A stretch of 64,000 nucleotides of DNA from G963663775 sp963663775. Its GTDB lineage: Bacteria; Bacillota; Clostridia; Oscillospirales; Butyricicoccaceae. Location of the stretch: assembly GCA_963663775.1 (NCBI GenBank), contig OY760624.1:1798001-1862000 (forward strand). The letters are read 5' to 3'. Each line of letters begins with the position of its first letter. Position 1 is the stretch's first letter. A model generated the notes under the pieces. It was given only the letters and a program-made list of their open reading frames with translations, was not told where the DNA came from and searched no databases. Shown in pieces: positions 7,717-16,362 of the stretch. The position numbers and the translations under genes were made by a program.

Positions 7717-9459
7717 ATGATGAAACAACTGAAAATTGGAAAGAAGTTATTTGTTCTGGTTGCAAGTCTGCTGGTGAGCATGTTGGTTGTAGCGGGCGCA
7801 TCCCTTGTGCTGATGTATCAAATCAGCAACGCCAGTATGGTAGTCAGCCGACAGTGGCTGCCGTTGGTTATCGAGGTGGAGGACATGAATAATATGGTTG
7901 CAGGACACCGTATTTTAGAGATGGAGTATATTTTGGCGGGGCAGTCCTCGCAAAAATTGCTGTACGCCAATCAAATCTCCGGCAAACGTCTGCAGCTTGC
8001 CGATGTATTCGAGCGCTATCAGGCGCAGGAGTGGAGCGCAGAGGCACAAACGATTGTGCACCAAGCACAAGAGCAGTGGAATGCCTATATTCAGTTGAGC
8101 GACCAAGCCATGGAGTTGAGCGACCAAGGGCAGACAGAAGCCGCCACGGCACTGGTCATGGGTGCATCACGGGAACAATTTAATAGCATGGCAGATACCT
8201 TTGCGCAAATGGTCAGCGGCAATACGGAAGGTGCGCAGCAGGCAAGCGATGCAGCAGGGCGCATGGTGCGGCTGTCTGGGGTGTTGGTATTGGGGGTACT
8301 GCTCGTGGTGGCGTTGTATTCCGTCCTGCTGTCGCTGCGGATTGTACGCATGATTGTGCGGCCATTGCAGCAGATACAAGCTGCAGCGGCTGCAATGGAT
8401 GGCGGAAATCTGGAAATCGAGCTTGCATATGTTTCTCGTGATGAGGTGGGGCAGATTGCACAGACCTTCCGCACAATGAGTGAGAACATGCGTGCGATGA
8501 TTCAAGAGATGCAAAACAGCTTGGGGGCAATGGCAAACGGCAATTTTATGCTGCAAGGCATCCACGAAGAACGGTATATCGGCACTTATCAGCGATTATT
8601 GGCGGCAATGCAGCAGATTGGCGATACCTTGAGTAATACCATCTCCAGAATTGGAAGCGTGTCGGACCAAGTGGCGGATGGTGCAGAGCAGGTGTCAAAT
8701 GGTGCACAGGCATTGAGCCAAGGGGCAACCGAGCAGGCAAGTGCGATTGAAGAATTGTCAGCGTCTATCTTCGAGGTTTCGGAACAGGTCAAACAGAATG
8801 CCGAACATGCAAAGCAGGCGAGCGGGCGAGCAGACGATGCGGGACGACAGCTGTCCAGCAGCAATGCACAGATGCAGAGCATGGTCGGGGCGATGGCAGA
8901 AATTGATACAAAGTCAAGCGAGATTTCTAAAATCATCAAGGTGATTGAGGACATTGCCTTCCAGACCAATATTTTGGCACTCAATGCGGCAGTGGAAGCG
9001 GCACGAGCGGGCACAGCGGGCAAAGGCTTCGCAGTGGTGGCGGATGAGGTACGCAATCTGGCGAGCAAATCCGCACAGGCGGCGCAAAGTACCACCCGAT
9101 TGATTGCAGAAACGGTGGAATCTGTACAAAAAGGTTCGGAAATTGCAAAATCAACAGCGATGGCGATGCAAGAAAGTGCGCAGGAAACCCAGCGGGCGGT
9201 GACCTTGATAGATGAAATCGCACAGGCATCAGAACAGCAGGCGCAGTCGATTGCGCAAATCAATGTCGGCGTGGAGCAGATTGCTTCGGTGGTGCAAACC
9301 AACAGTGCGACCGCACAGGAAAGTGCGGCGGCAAGCGAGGAGCTGTCAGGGCAGGCGCATACGCTAAAGCAGCTCATCAGCCATTTTCAAATTTTAGAAG
9401 CCCAGCAGCTGGATGCCTCGGCAGAGGTGGTTCTGCCAGAAGCAAAAGACAGCTTTTGA
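7717..9459 (+). CDS. Methyl-accepting chemotaxis protein
   Basis: Chemoreceptor of 580 residues. One membrane helix (about 12-34), an extracellular helical-bundle sensor of 4HB type (about 35-185), a second helix (about 188-212), a HAMP domain (about 213-265) and a cytoplasmic signalling coiled coil (about 310-560). The conserved hairpin tip is clear (QTNILALNAAVEAARAG, then GKGFAVVADEVRNLA). It would control the CheA kinase and thus swimming. AAAGGGGAG precedes two adjacent ATG codons, so the start is 7717 or 7720. An ACCGATAT at 7685-7692 resembles a sigma-28 -10 element, but no matching -35 is visible. It is a single-gene unit between a terminator and a long gap. The ligand is unknown. Confidence 0.94.
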   Translation: MMKQLKIGKKLFVLVASLLVSMLVVAGASLVLMYQISNASMVVSRQWLPLVIEVEDMNNMVAGHRILEMEYILAGQSSQKLLYANQISGKRLQLADVFERYQAQEWSAEAQTIVHQAQEQWNAYIQLSDQAMELSDQGQTEAATALVMGASREQFNSMADTFAQMVSGNTEGAQQASDAAGRMVRLSGVLVLGVLLVVALYSVLLSLRIVRMIVRPLQQIQAAAAAMDGGNLEIELAYVSRDEVGQIAQTFRTMSENMRAMIQEMQNSLGAMANGNFMLQGIHEERYIGTYQRLLAAMQQIGDTLSNTISRIGSVSDQVADGAEQVSNGAQALSQGATEQASAIEELSASIFEVSEQVKQNAEHAKQASGRADDAGRQLSSSNAQMQSMVGAMAEIDTKSSEISKIIKVIEDIAFQTNILALNAAVEAARAGTAGKGFAVVADEVRNLASKSAQAAQSTTRLIAETVESVQKGSEIAKSTAMAMQESAQETQRAVTLIDEIAQASEQQAQSIAQINVGVEQIASVVQTNSATAQESAAASEELSGQAHTLKQLISHFQILEAQQLDASAEVVLPEAKDSF

Positions 9460-9862
9460 ATCGCACCGCAAAAAATGGGGCAAATCTGAAAGCGATGCAC
9501 CGCACCCGTAGCGGGGGAGATATAAGCAAAGTGCACAATTTCAAATATTTCCGTATGGATACATTGACGGATTTAGCAACTATTCACAAAAAGAGAGCAA
9601 AATTTTCTATTCCAATCCATTGCACGACATGATACTATCCATATTGAAGAATGGTAAAAATCATATTATTATAGGAAATATAGGCCTGTTTCCGTACATA
9701 ATGATATCAAAAAATGATTATCATTCTGGATTGTACAATCTGCACAGGATTACAGAGATGATTTGCAGCACAACATAGAAAGGTGGGACGAAAACGGCAT
9801 AGAACTGCCAACGCAGCGATTGCGTATTCACAAAAGAGAACAAAAGAGAAGGGAAAGAACGC
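9460..9862 (+). other. 403-base non-coding gap before the symporter, with a near-identical direct repeat
   Basis: No credible gene. A small GC-rich hairpin (CCCG-TAG-CGGG, about 9507-9517) follows the chemoreceptor, and the rest is AT-rich. TATTCACAAAAAGAGAGCAAA (9581 onward) is nearly repeated as TATTCACAAAAGAGAACAAA (9825 onward). The second copy overlaps the start region of the symporter gene. I see no convincing promoter with a standard 17-base spacer. The repeats may be protein-binding sites. Confidence 0.4.
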
Positions 9863-11458
9863 GTGTTTTCTATTATCACATTTATTGGTTTTACAGCACT
9901 CATTGCACTTATTTCATGGTTTAAAACAAGAGGAGATAATATTTCCACCAAGGAAGGTTATTTTCTTGCAGGAAGAGGGCTGCCTGGCATCATCATTGCA
10001 GGGTCTTTGATGTTGACCAATCTTTCCGCAGAGCAGTTGGTCGGCAGAAATGGACAAGGCTATGCAATTGGGATGGGTGCGATGGGATGGGAAGCCATCT
10101 GCCCAATTGCACTGACGCTGATGGCATTCTTTTTTCTGCCGCAATATTTAAAAAGCGGTATTACAACCGTTCCGGAGTTCTTGGAGGAACGATATGACCG
10201 CAATACCCGTGTCATGGTGTCTGCCATTTTCTTAATTGCCTATATTGTGACACTGCTGCCGCTCGTGCTCTATGCAGGCTCGGTGGTGATGGAACAAATT
10301 TTTGGGGTGTCTAGTTTGCTGGGCATCAGCCGCTTTGGGGGCATTGCGGTGATGTGCGTTGCCTTGGGTGTCGTGGGTGGTATTTATGCGATATTCGGCG
10401 GTTTGAAAGCCGTTGCAGTTTCGGATACCTTAAATGGTGTCATTTTCATCATCGGTGCAGGGCTGCTCATCCCCATTTTGGCATTCATGGCACTGGGAGA
10501 AGGAAGCTTCATCGAAGGGGTGAAAATTTTCACAACCGCAGCCCCAGAGCATTTGAATGCCATCAATCCAGCAGATTCACAGCCGCCGTATATCCCATGG
10601 CCGATGCTGATTATCGGCTGCACCATCAATCATGTGTCATATTATTGCACCAATCAGTCTATTTTGCAGCGTACTTTGGGGGCAAAAAACCTAAAAGAAG
10701 CCCAAAAGGGAGCACTGTTTTCCGGCGCAATGTTGGTGTTCTGTCCGCTTTATTTGGTTGTGCCAGGCGTCATTGCCTACATCATGACGGGCGGCTCGCT
10801 TGAATCCTTTGATATGGCATATCCGATGCTCATTTTGCAGGTGATGCCCAAGCCATTGGTGGGATTCTTTGCCGCAGTGATGTTTGGCGCCATTCTTTCG
10901 TCCTTTAATTCGGTGCTGAACAGCGCAATGACACTGTTTACCTTGGATATTTTCCCTGTGATTACCAAAAAGCAGCTGAGCGACACCAAGCTTGTGCATA
11001 TCGGCAAAATTTTTGGTGTTACGGTTGGTTTGCTCGCCATTGCGATTGCACCGTTTTTAATGTATCTGCCGGCGGGTATCAGCACCTTCCTCAATCAAAT
11101 GTGGGGATATTATGGTGTACCGGTTTTGGCGATTGTGACGGTTGGTATTTTGCACAAGAGAATGCCGCGTATTGCGCCCAAAATTACAATTGTAGTACAC
11201 ATTTTGGTATATGGTGTGTTGATGCACAGTTTCCCCAAAGTACATTTTCTGTATTTTGAAACGCTGTCCTTCTTCTTGGACATTGCACTCATGTGGCTGA
11301 TTGCCAAGATTGCACCCAGTGCCACTGAATTTGTGCAGCCAGACCGGAATGTGATTGATATGACCCCTTGGAAATATCGATTTCACATCACGGTTGTCAC
11401 ATTTCTCATCATGATAGGCATGTACATGCTGTTCTCGCCTTTGGGATTGGGCGTTTGA
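9863..11458 (+). CDS. Sodium/solute symporter (SSS family, SglT-like)
   Basis: Integral membrane protein of 531 residues starting with GTG at 9863 behind AGAAGGGAAAG. About 14 membrane helices; the core follows the LeuT fold known from the Vibrio sodium/galactose transporter. Family landmarks are GYFLAGRGLPGIIIAGSLM in helix 1, LSAEQLVGRNGQGYAIG, and GGLKAVAVSDTLNGVIF. It should bring in a sugar or polyol such as galactose, glucose or inositol together with Na+; the sequence does not settle which. It stands alone between two non-coding gaps. A second import route for the same polyol as the neighbouring ABC importer is possible, but this is inference. Confidence 0.9.
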   Translation: MFSIITFIGFTALIALISWFKTRGDNISTKEGYFLAGRGLPGIIIAGSLMLTNLSAEQLVGRNGQGYAIGMGAMGWEAICPIALTLMAFFFLPQYLKSGITTVPEFLEERYDRNTRVMVSAIFLIAYIVTLLPLVLYAGSVVMEQIFGVSSLLGISRFGGIAVMCVALGVVGGIYAIFGGLKAVAVSDTLNGVIFIIGAGLLIPILAFMALGEGSFIEGVKIFTTAAPEHLNAINPADSQPPYIPWPMLIIGCTINHVSYYCTNQSILQRTLGAKNLKEAQKGALFSGAMLVFCPLYLVVPGVIAYIMTGGSLESFDMAYPMLILQVMPKPLVGFFAAVMFGAILSSFNSVLNSAMTLFTLDIFPVITKKQLSDTKLVHIGKIFGVTVGLLAIAIAPFLMYLPAGISTFLNQMWGYYGVPVLAIVTVGILHKRMPRIAPKITIVVHILVYGVLMHSFPKVHFLYFETLSFFLDIALMWLIAKIAPSATEFVQPDRNVIDMTPWKYRFHITVVTFLIMIGMYMLFSPLGLGV

Positions 11459-11527
11459 GCACAGCGGATGAATCCGTCTGCCTACATTTATTGTACTGAA
11501 AAAGTGACTGGATGAAACAAATGAAAG

Positions 11528-11581
11528 CCCCCCCGTATTGCTGCTTGCGTCTGTTTGGCGCAAGCGCATGCGGGGTTCTTT
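11528..11581 (+). terminator. Terminator after symporter gene
   Basis: An imperfect long hairpin: CCCC (11531-11534) pairs with GGGG (11572-11575), with a perfect inner stem CTTGCG/CGCAAG, followed by TTCTTT. It is GC-rich and lies 70 bases behind the stop codon. Confidence 0.6.
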
Positions 11582-11655
11582 GCATGTCTAAGGAAAGGAG
11601 GGGCTGAACTGCGAGAGAACGAACAGGCAGTTAAGGCAGAGTCTACAGATTTTTG

Positions 11656-11684
11656 TTGAAAAAAAGCAAAAAACATGGTAAAAT
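11656..11684 (+). promoter_or_regulatory. Sigma-A-type promoter of channel/response-regulator pair
   Basis: TTGAAA (11656-11661), a 17-base spacer and TAAAAT (11679-11684) with an extended TGG just before it. The start codon of the channel-like gene is 55 bases further on. Confidence 0.7.
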
Positions 11685-11738
11685 TTCCTTATATAGAATG
11701 TGTTTCACAATGGTGTGCATAGAAGGACGTGATTTGAT

Positions 11739-12959
11739 ATGTTGTCTGTAAAATTCGGAAATCGAGAATCCACCGCACTTTCAGAGCTGGCAAAGCGAAA
11801 AGATGAATATGAAACGTTCAAGGCAATCCGTCTGCAAAAAATCATCAGTGAGCAGCAGCTGCGAGTGGAACGATATACCACCGATGCGCCGCAGAATGTG
11901 GATGGATATTTCCATATTGACCGTGAAGAGTATCATTTGGATACCTTCGAGGAACTCATGTTTGGCAATGATGACGAAGACGATGAGGAAGCAACGGTGG
12001 TGACGGGCGTCAAGTTCTATTTCTGCATGTTCACCATGTGCTGCTTTACCAATATCCAATTTGTGAACTGCTGTTTCATTGGATGCACCTTTTCAGAATG
12101 CTTTACAATGAACGATGGTGTTACATTTGCAGACTGCAGCTTTTCCAGAAATGATCCCACAAAGCAGTCGGTAGATGATATGTTTTCCTACTTTAGATTG
12201 TGTGAATTGACGGTGAAATTTATCGACTGTGAGATGCAGCAGAATATTTTTTCCAAAACCAATTTTTATTTTTCGGAATTTCAGCGAAGTGATATGTCGG
12301 ATATTATCATGGCAGAATGCGGCTTTGATATTGCATTTTTCAGCGACTGCATTCTCAATGACGCACGCATCGTGACTTCCAAATTCATTAAATTCTTGTT
12401 CCGAGATACATATGTTGGCACGAAAGTCAATCGAAACACCTTTTTTGGGGAAGTTCATAATGATTATACCGATATACGAGAACTTCGGTATGCAATCGAT
12501 ATGTATTTTTCATTGTCGGAGTTATTTCAAGAAAATAAAATTTCAGATTTGTATGGCGAATATTTTTTCCTGTATAAAAAAGCAGAAATGCGCACATTAG
12601 CAGGACGGCAAAAACTGCAGTCGGTCATTTCGTTTATCGTGTGCGGCTATGGCGAGCGTCCGTTTTACTGCTTGATTAACGCTCTGATTTTGATTGTAAC
12701 GTGCGGTAATTTATATTTTTTATTGGGGTTGAAATCAAGCGATGCATTGGTGCAATTCAATATGGCATTGCCAATCGGCAAGCTTTTGAAAGACTTGTTT
12801 GAGTGCTATCACTTCAGCTTGGTGACCTTTACAACGGTAGGCTATGGAAATCTCTATCCGCATGGTTTCAGCTTCGTTGTGAACGGCTTCGAAATGGTGT
12901 TTGCAGTGCTTTTGGTGGGCATCTGGGTGTCTACATTGGTTCGGAAAATGGTACGATAG
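11739..12959 (+). CDS. Potassium-channel-like membrane protein with pentapeptide-type N-terminal domain
   Basis: A 406-residue protein in two parts. Residues about 90-240 contain cysteine- and phenylalanine-rich repeats spaced by five (CCFTN, IQFVN, CCFIG, CTFSE), resembling pentapeptide repeats that build a right-handed beta helix. The C-terminus (about 295-406) is a two-helix potassium channel: a first membrane helix, the selectivity filter TTVGYGN at residues 365-371 and a second helix. The filter is textbook K+ type. The N-terminal part is probably cytoplasmic and may gate the pore. A CheY-like response regulator follows after 22 bases in the same transcript, suggesting that channel activity is linked to phosphorelay signalling. 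Gating and partner are not known. Confidence 0.82.
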   Translation: MLSVKFGNRESTALSELAKRKDEYETFKAIRLQKIISEQQLRVERYTTDAPQNVDGYFHIDREEYHLDTFEELMFGNDDEDDEEATVVTGVKFYFCMFTMCCFTNIQFVNCCFIGCTFSECFTMNDGVTFADCSFSRNDPTKQSVDDMFSYFRLCELTVKFIDCEMQQNIFSKTNFYFSEFQRSDMSDIIMAECGFDIAFFSDCILNDARIVTSKFIKFLFRDTYVGTKVNRNTFFGEVHNDYTDIRELRYAIDMYFSLSELFQENKISDLYGEYFFLYKKAEMRTLAGRQKLQSVISFIVCGYGERPFYCLINALILIVTCGNLYFLLGLKSSDALVQFNMALPIGKLLKDLFECYHFSLVTFTTVGYGNLYPHGFSFVVNGFEMVFAVLLVGIWVSTLVRKMVR

Positions 12960-12981
12960 GCGATTGGTATATGGAGGCAAT

Positions 12982-13359
12982 ATGAATAAAAAAGTATTGA
13001 TTGTGGATGACTCTTTGTTGATTCGAAAAATGGAGAAAAAGGTGTTTACATCCAAGGGCATTGAAACCATTGAGGCGAGCGACGGCAAGCAGGCGTTGGA
13101 AGCCCTCAAACAGTCGTATCAGGAGATTGCGCTGGTTATCACGGATTTGAATATGCCAAGCATGAACGGATATGAACTGTTAAAAACCATGAAAAATGAT
13201 GCACACTTTCAGCATATTCCGGTGGTTGTTGCCACAACAGAATCGGACAAAGCCATTGTCAATCAATCGCTCATGGAAGGTGCTGCGGATTTTATCATCA
13301 AGCCCTTTAAAACGCAAGATTTGGTGAAGCTGCTGCAGAAATATGTGGTAGAGGCATAG
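12982..13359 (+). CDS. CheY-like single-domain response regulator
   Basis: A stand-alone receiver domain of 125 residues. The acidic pair is in LIVDDS, the phospho-acceptor aspartate in VITDLNMPSMNG and the conserved lysine in IIKPF. The ATG at 12982 is preceded by GGAGG; the frame is open upstream inside the channel gene, but an earlier start lacks a ribosome binding site. There is no output domain, so it acts by protein contact, like CheY on the flagellar motor or as a phosphate shuttle. It is co-transcribed with the channel-like gene upstream and ends at a strong terminator. Confidence 0.93.
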   Translation: MNKKVLIVDDSLLIRKMEKKVFTSKGIETIEASDGKQALEALKQSYQEIALVITDLNMPSMNGYELLKTMKNDAHFQHIPVVVATTESDKAIVNQSLMEGAADFIIKPFKTQDLVKLLQKYVVEA

Positions 13360-13390
13360 AAGATTCCAAGAAGCGAAATATGACAACGCA

Positions 13391-13437
13391 GACCCGCTGA
13401 GAGAAGATGATGCGATACGCTCTTCTCTTAGCGGGTC
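13391..13437 (+). terminator. Long hairpin terminator between convergent genes
   Basis: GACCCGCTGAGAGAAGA (13391-13407) pairs almost perfectly with TCTTCTCTTAGCGGGTC (13421-13437). It lies between the response regulator (+) and the SEC-C gene (-), which converge here, so it can serve both strands. The T-run is short on both sides. Confidence 0.75.
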
Positions 13438-13453
13438 TGTTCGCTGCAGGTTC

Positions 13454-14617
13454 TTATTGTCCGCAGCACTTTTTATATTTTTTTCCGCTTCCACAGGGGC
13501 AAAATGCATTGCGGGAAATTGGCGGGGTGTTTTCCGCCTTGGCAGATGTGGATTTCGCTTGCTGAAGGGAAAGTTCGCGCGGCGTATTGCCGTTGAGCAC
13601 CCACAAACGGGTGTTGTTATAAATATCAACAATATCATCCATTGCCTTTTGTGCATCCATGTGGCTCTCAAAGCGGATGCCGGAGGAAAGCAGCAGGTTT
13701 ACAATGGCTTGGTTGTTTGCATTTTTGCGGATGTATTGATAGACTTTGTGCACAAGCTCTTCCGCAGAATATTTGCTGTTTGTGAGAGAATGCAAATTTT
13801 TCTGGAGTTGTTTTTCCAATGAAACAAAGGAAAGGTTTTTTTCATAATATGCCCAGTCTGCATATTTCAAAAATGCAGCTTTTGCAGGCAAATAGCGTGC
13901 GTGTCGAGCCGCTTGCTGCAATACCGTTTGTGCGGGGGCAAAGCTGTTCGAGGAGAGCGTATGGTGCACCAAATAGCCGTCCCAACAATGATACGCACCA
14001 GACATAGACGCAAGGTTAGTCAACGTTGCAGAAAAAACCGCTTCGGAAACTTGCTGCGCATGATATTGGTTAAAAATTTGCAGCAGTTCTTCCAGCCGAA
14101 GAATGCCATAAAGTGAAAGCGCTGCCATAGCATATTGGTCAATAGACTGTACTAGCTGCTGCTCTGCAAGAGCGGCGGGAGTGCTTTGAATCGTATGGTA
14201 AAGTGCTTTCCACTCTTCCGGCATGTAGAAGCATCGTTGCCCATCTTGACAGGAGACGCTTTGCAGCAGGCACAGACGCTCTAGCGCAGCATAAAATGGG
14301 GCATCCTGCGCCTGGGCGGTCAGATAATACGGGTGATGCGCCGCTTGTGACAACAGCTGATGGGCAGCGGTGGGTAAAAAAAGCAGAATATTTTCCAAAA
14401 CGCTTTGTTTTGTGGGCAGGGCAGCAGCCAGTGTTTCGGCAAGCTCCGTTTTTGCCATGCGGGAAACGTTTTTGATGGAAAATGTTTGTGCAATGGAACG
14501 CAAATCAATGACACGCTTTTGCAGAAGCAATTCTTTCAGAGAAGTCACGGGGAAACAGGTTTGCATTGGATTTTCGCAAATCGGCTGGGATTGACGGGTT
14601 GTTAAAATGTTTGCCAT
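13454..14617 (-). CDS. SEC-C motif protein of unknown function
   Basis: A 387-residue protein; the ATG at 14617 has AAAGGTG upstream, and longer in-frame starts are AT-rich and unlikely. The last 20 residues are a SEC-C zinc-binding motif (CPCGSGKKYKKCCG), the tail also found on SecA, where it binds zinc and contacts SecB or the ribosome. The N-terminal 60 residues resemble a small SAP/Rho-N type helical fold (VTSLKELLLQKRVIDLRSIA). The large helical middle part is not recognised. Proteins with a terminal SEC-C often act near nascent chains or nucleic acid, but no function can be assigned. It is transcribed alone from a promoter with an extended TGTTATAAT near 14670-14680. Confidence 0.75.
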   Translation of the reverse strand: MANILTTRQSQPICENPMQTCFPVTSLKELLLQKRVIDLRSIAQTFSIKNVSRMAKTELAETLAAALPTKQSVLENILLFLPTAAHQLLSQAAHHPYYLTAQAQDAPFYAALERLCLLQSVSCQDGQRCFYMPEEWKALYHTIQSTPAALAEQQLVQSIDQYAMAALSLYGILRLEELLQIFNQYHAQQVSEAVFSATLTNLASMSGAYHCWDGYLVHHTLSSNSFAPAQTVLQQAARHARYLPAKAAFLKYADWAYYEKNLSFVSLEKQLQKNLHSLTNSKYSAEELVHKVYQYIRKNANNQAIVNLLLSSGIRFESHMDAQKAMDDIVDIYNNTRLWVLNGNTPRELSLQQAKSTSAKAENTPPISRNAFCPCGSGKKYKKCCGQ

Positions 14618-14748
14618 GGAATGTACACACCTTTTATTTATGCAGAATTTTAGAAAACTAGAATATATTATAACATAATATGAACAAAATTGCACGTAAA
14701 ATATCATGTGCAATCAAATGACCGATAGGATAGGCACGCAATTGCAAG

Positions 14749-14787
14749 AAAAAAATAGGAACTTTTCGATCTTCCGAAAAGTTCCTA
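14749..14787 (-). terminator. Rho-independent terminator of NlpC/P60 gene
   Basis: Read on the minus strand: TAGGAACTTTTCG, a six-base loop, CGAAAAGTTCCTA, then a run of seven T residues. A perfect 13-bp stem directly behind the hydrolase gene. Confidence 0.9.
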
Positions 14788-14796
14788 TCCTACAAA

Positions 14797-15690
14797 TTAG
14801 TCAAAAATCACACGAGCTGCACCAACAAAACGATTTTTATAGTTGCCGCTCCACAAGGTATCATATTTTACAGAAGAACCCGTGTGGGGAGAATGAATGA
14901 ATTTCCCATCTCCAACATAAATGCCAACATGGCTGACAGAGCTGCCGGAGCCGAAGAAAACCAAATCAGCAGGCAATAAATCTGACATGGAAGAAACACG
15001 TGTCAAACCACTATACTGCGAGGAGGAGGTGCGAGGAATGGAACGCACGGTATTGCGATAGACATATGAGGTAAAGCCAGAGCAATCAAAGCCGCTGGGG
15101 GTGCTGCCGCCGTACACATACGGTGTGCCAAGGAAAGAAGCGGCATAATCCAACACCTGCTGGCGCAAAGCACCTGCGCTGGAGGAGGCATCACGAGATG
15201 TCATAGAGGAAGCTTGTCCGTTTATGTACACATATGGGTAGTAGATGTAGCCTGTGGTTTCCCCATATTTGACCTTATAAAAATTGTTGTATATACCGAG
15301 GACGGAAACCGCTGTGTTATTTGCAATGGTATCTAAGATTTCACTATCTGTATTGGACGCAGCACGCACATTTACACCGTTGTCGCAGGTGATAACAGCC
15401 TTTCCGAGAGAAGCATCCCCATCGGCTGTGCCGCAGATATACTGCCCGCTGATATAACCGGTGACTCCGTTGGCTGCGATGCGATACCAATCCGAGCTGT
15501 TGTCGATGACGGCGACCTTGGTTCCCTTTGAGAGTGAACCGATAATATTGCCATCTGCACTCGTACGGAAATTTACGCCCGAGCCGGTGACGGTAGCTAA
15601 ATACAGTCCAAAAGCACTGGTGTACGCCAAGGCGGTTGCCATGGAAACTGCACACAATACCTTGATAAGTTTCTTTCTTAAAAAATGCAC
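14797..15690 (-). CDS. Secreted NlpC/P60 cell-wall hydrolase with two SH3b domains
   Basis: A 297-residue exported enzyme starting with GTG at 15690, eight bases behind GGGAGG. The signal peptide covers about residues 1-30. Two bacterial SH3 domains follow (about 32-95 and 105-165; VNFRTSADGNIIGSL and VNVRAASNTDSEIL mark them) and should hold the protein on peptidoglycan. Residues about 180-297 are the NlpC/P60 peptidase, with the catalytic cysteine in GFDCSGFTSYV and the histidine in SVSHVGIYVG. Such enzymes cut the D-Glu to diamino-acid bond of peptidoglycan stem peptides during growth or separation. It is a single-gene unit with its own terminator. Confidence 0.94.
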   Translation of the reverse strand: MHFLRKKLIKVLCAVSMATALAYTSAFGLYLATVTGSGVNFRTSADGNIIGSLSKGTKVAVIDNSSDWYRIAANGVTGYISGQYICGTADGDASLGKAVITCDNGVNVRAASNTDSEILDTIANNTAVSVLGIYNNFYKVKYGETTGYIYYPYVYINGQASSMTSRDASSSAGALRQQVLDYAASFLGTPYVYGGSTPSGFDCSGFTSYVYRNTVRSIPRTSSSQYSGLTRVSSMSDLLPADLVFFGSGSSVSHVGIYVGDGKFIHSPHTGSSVKYDTLWSGNYKNRFVGAARVIFD

Positions 15691-15762
15691 TGCGGTGTCC
15701 TCCCTACAAAAAATACTTCAATGATATACTCTCAATCTCTATTGGCTGGTGCATGTGCGCAA

Positions 15763-16062
15763 TTATTTGACAGACAGCGCACGTGACAGCCAGATGGATG
15801 CAATATCCATTGCGTCCCAAAGACAGGTTTTCTCCGTTTTCTTGACAATACGGTCTTTCGGACGTACATTGGGAGAGGTCTGTTGCAGCTGCACCGCAAT
15901 GCGTGTGGCAACCTCTAAATCCTGCGTTTTTTTGGTTTCTAAGATTTGCATCATAATAATGTAACGGTCGCTCATGCTTCCATAATACAGGATGTTATCC
16001 TTACGCATCAGCGGACGCTCTTTATATTGCAACAAATCATTGGTCTTAGTCGAAGTGGTCAT
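15763..16062 (-). CDS. Small conserved-looking hypothetical protein
   Basis: About 99 residues, charged and without membrane segment or signal peptide. The first possible ATG is 16068, but AAGGAG then lies only three bases away; the ATG at 16062 (nine bases) is the better start. The sequence contains KERPLMRKDNILYYGSMSDRYIIMM and a basic stretch QTSPNVRPKDRIVKK. I do not recognise the family. The strong promoter at 16118-16146 and the good ribosome binding site make this a real gene. Confidence 0.7.
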   Translation of the reverse strand: MTTSTKTNDLLQYKERPLMRKDNILYYGSMSDRYIIMMQILETKKTQDLEVATRIAVQLQQTSPNVRPKDRIVKKTEKTCLWDAMDIASIWLSRALSVK

Positions 16063-16117
16063 ATTCATAAACTCCTTAAATTACAAAACGATTACACGAA
16101 AAATAAATTCTGGAACT

Positions 16118-16146
16118 ATAATAACATAATGGTTACAAAAAGTCAA
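16118..16146 (-). promoter_or_regulatory. Promoter of the small hypothetical gene
   Basis: On the minus strand TTGACT (16141-16146), a 17-base spacer and TATTAT (16118-16123), about 50 bases before the start codon. A close match to the sigma-A consensus. Confidence 0.7.
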
Positions 16147-16283
16147 ATACAAATTCATGTGCGCAAAACTGTGGAAAAAAGAGAATTTTTTTACGCTGTA
16201 GCAAAGTGCATTGCAAGATGTGAAAATGATGTAGGAAAAAGCAAACAAATGCTGCATGCTGTCATACATCAGGCGCAAAGATA

Positions 16284-16292
16284 TGCTATACT
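16284..16292 (+). promoter_or_regulatory. Extended -10 promoter of methyltransferase gene
   Basis: TGCTATACT (16284-16292) is an extended -10 element about 70 bases before the start codon at 16363. No good -35 is present, as is usual when the TG extension exists. Confidence 0.55.
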
Positions 16293-16362
16293 ATTTGTAG
16301 AGTACTATATTTTGATTATGGAAATATCGCCCTGCAAGGCGTGTATATAGGAGGAAAAAGCG

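Noticed and set aside
9477..9520. GGGGCAAATCTGAAAG followed by GTAGCGGGG, a little like parts of a class I cyclic-di-GMP riboswitch
   Set aside because: The conserved central block of that riboswitch is missing and the spacing is wrong. The segment lies right behind the chemoreceptor and far from the next start codon.
14706..14900. Small plus-strand gene of 64 codons
   Set aside because: It runs through the perfect terminator hairpin and the end of the NlpC/P60 gene, so it is a chance frame.
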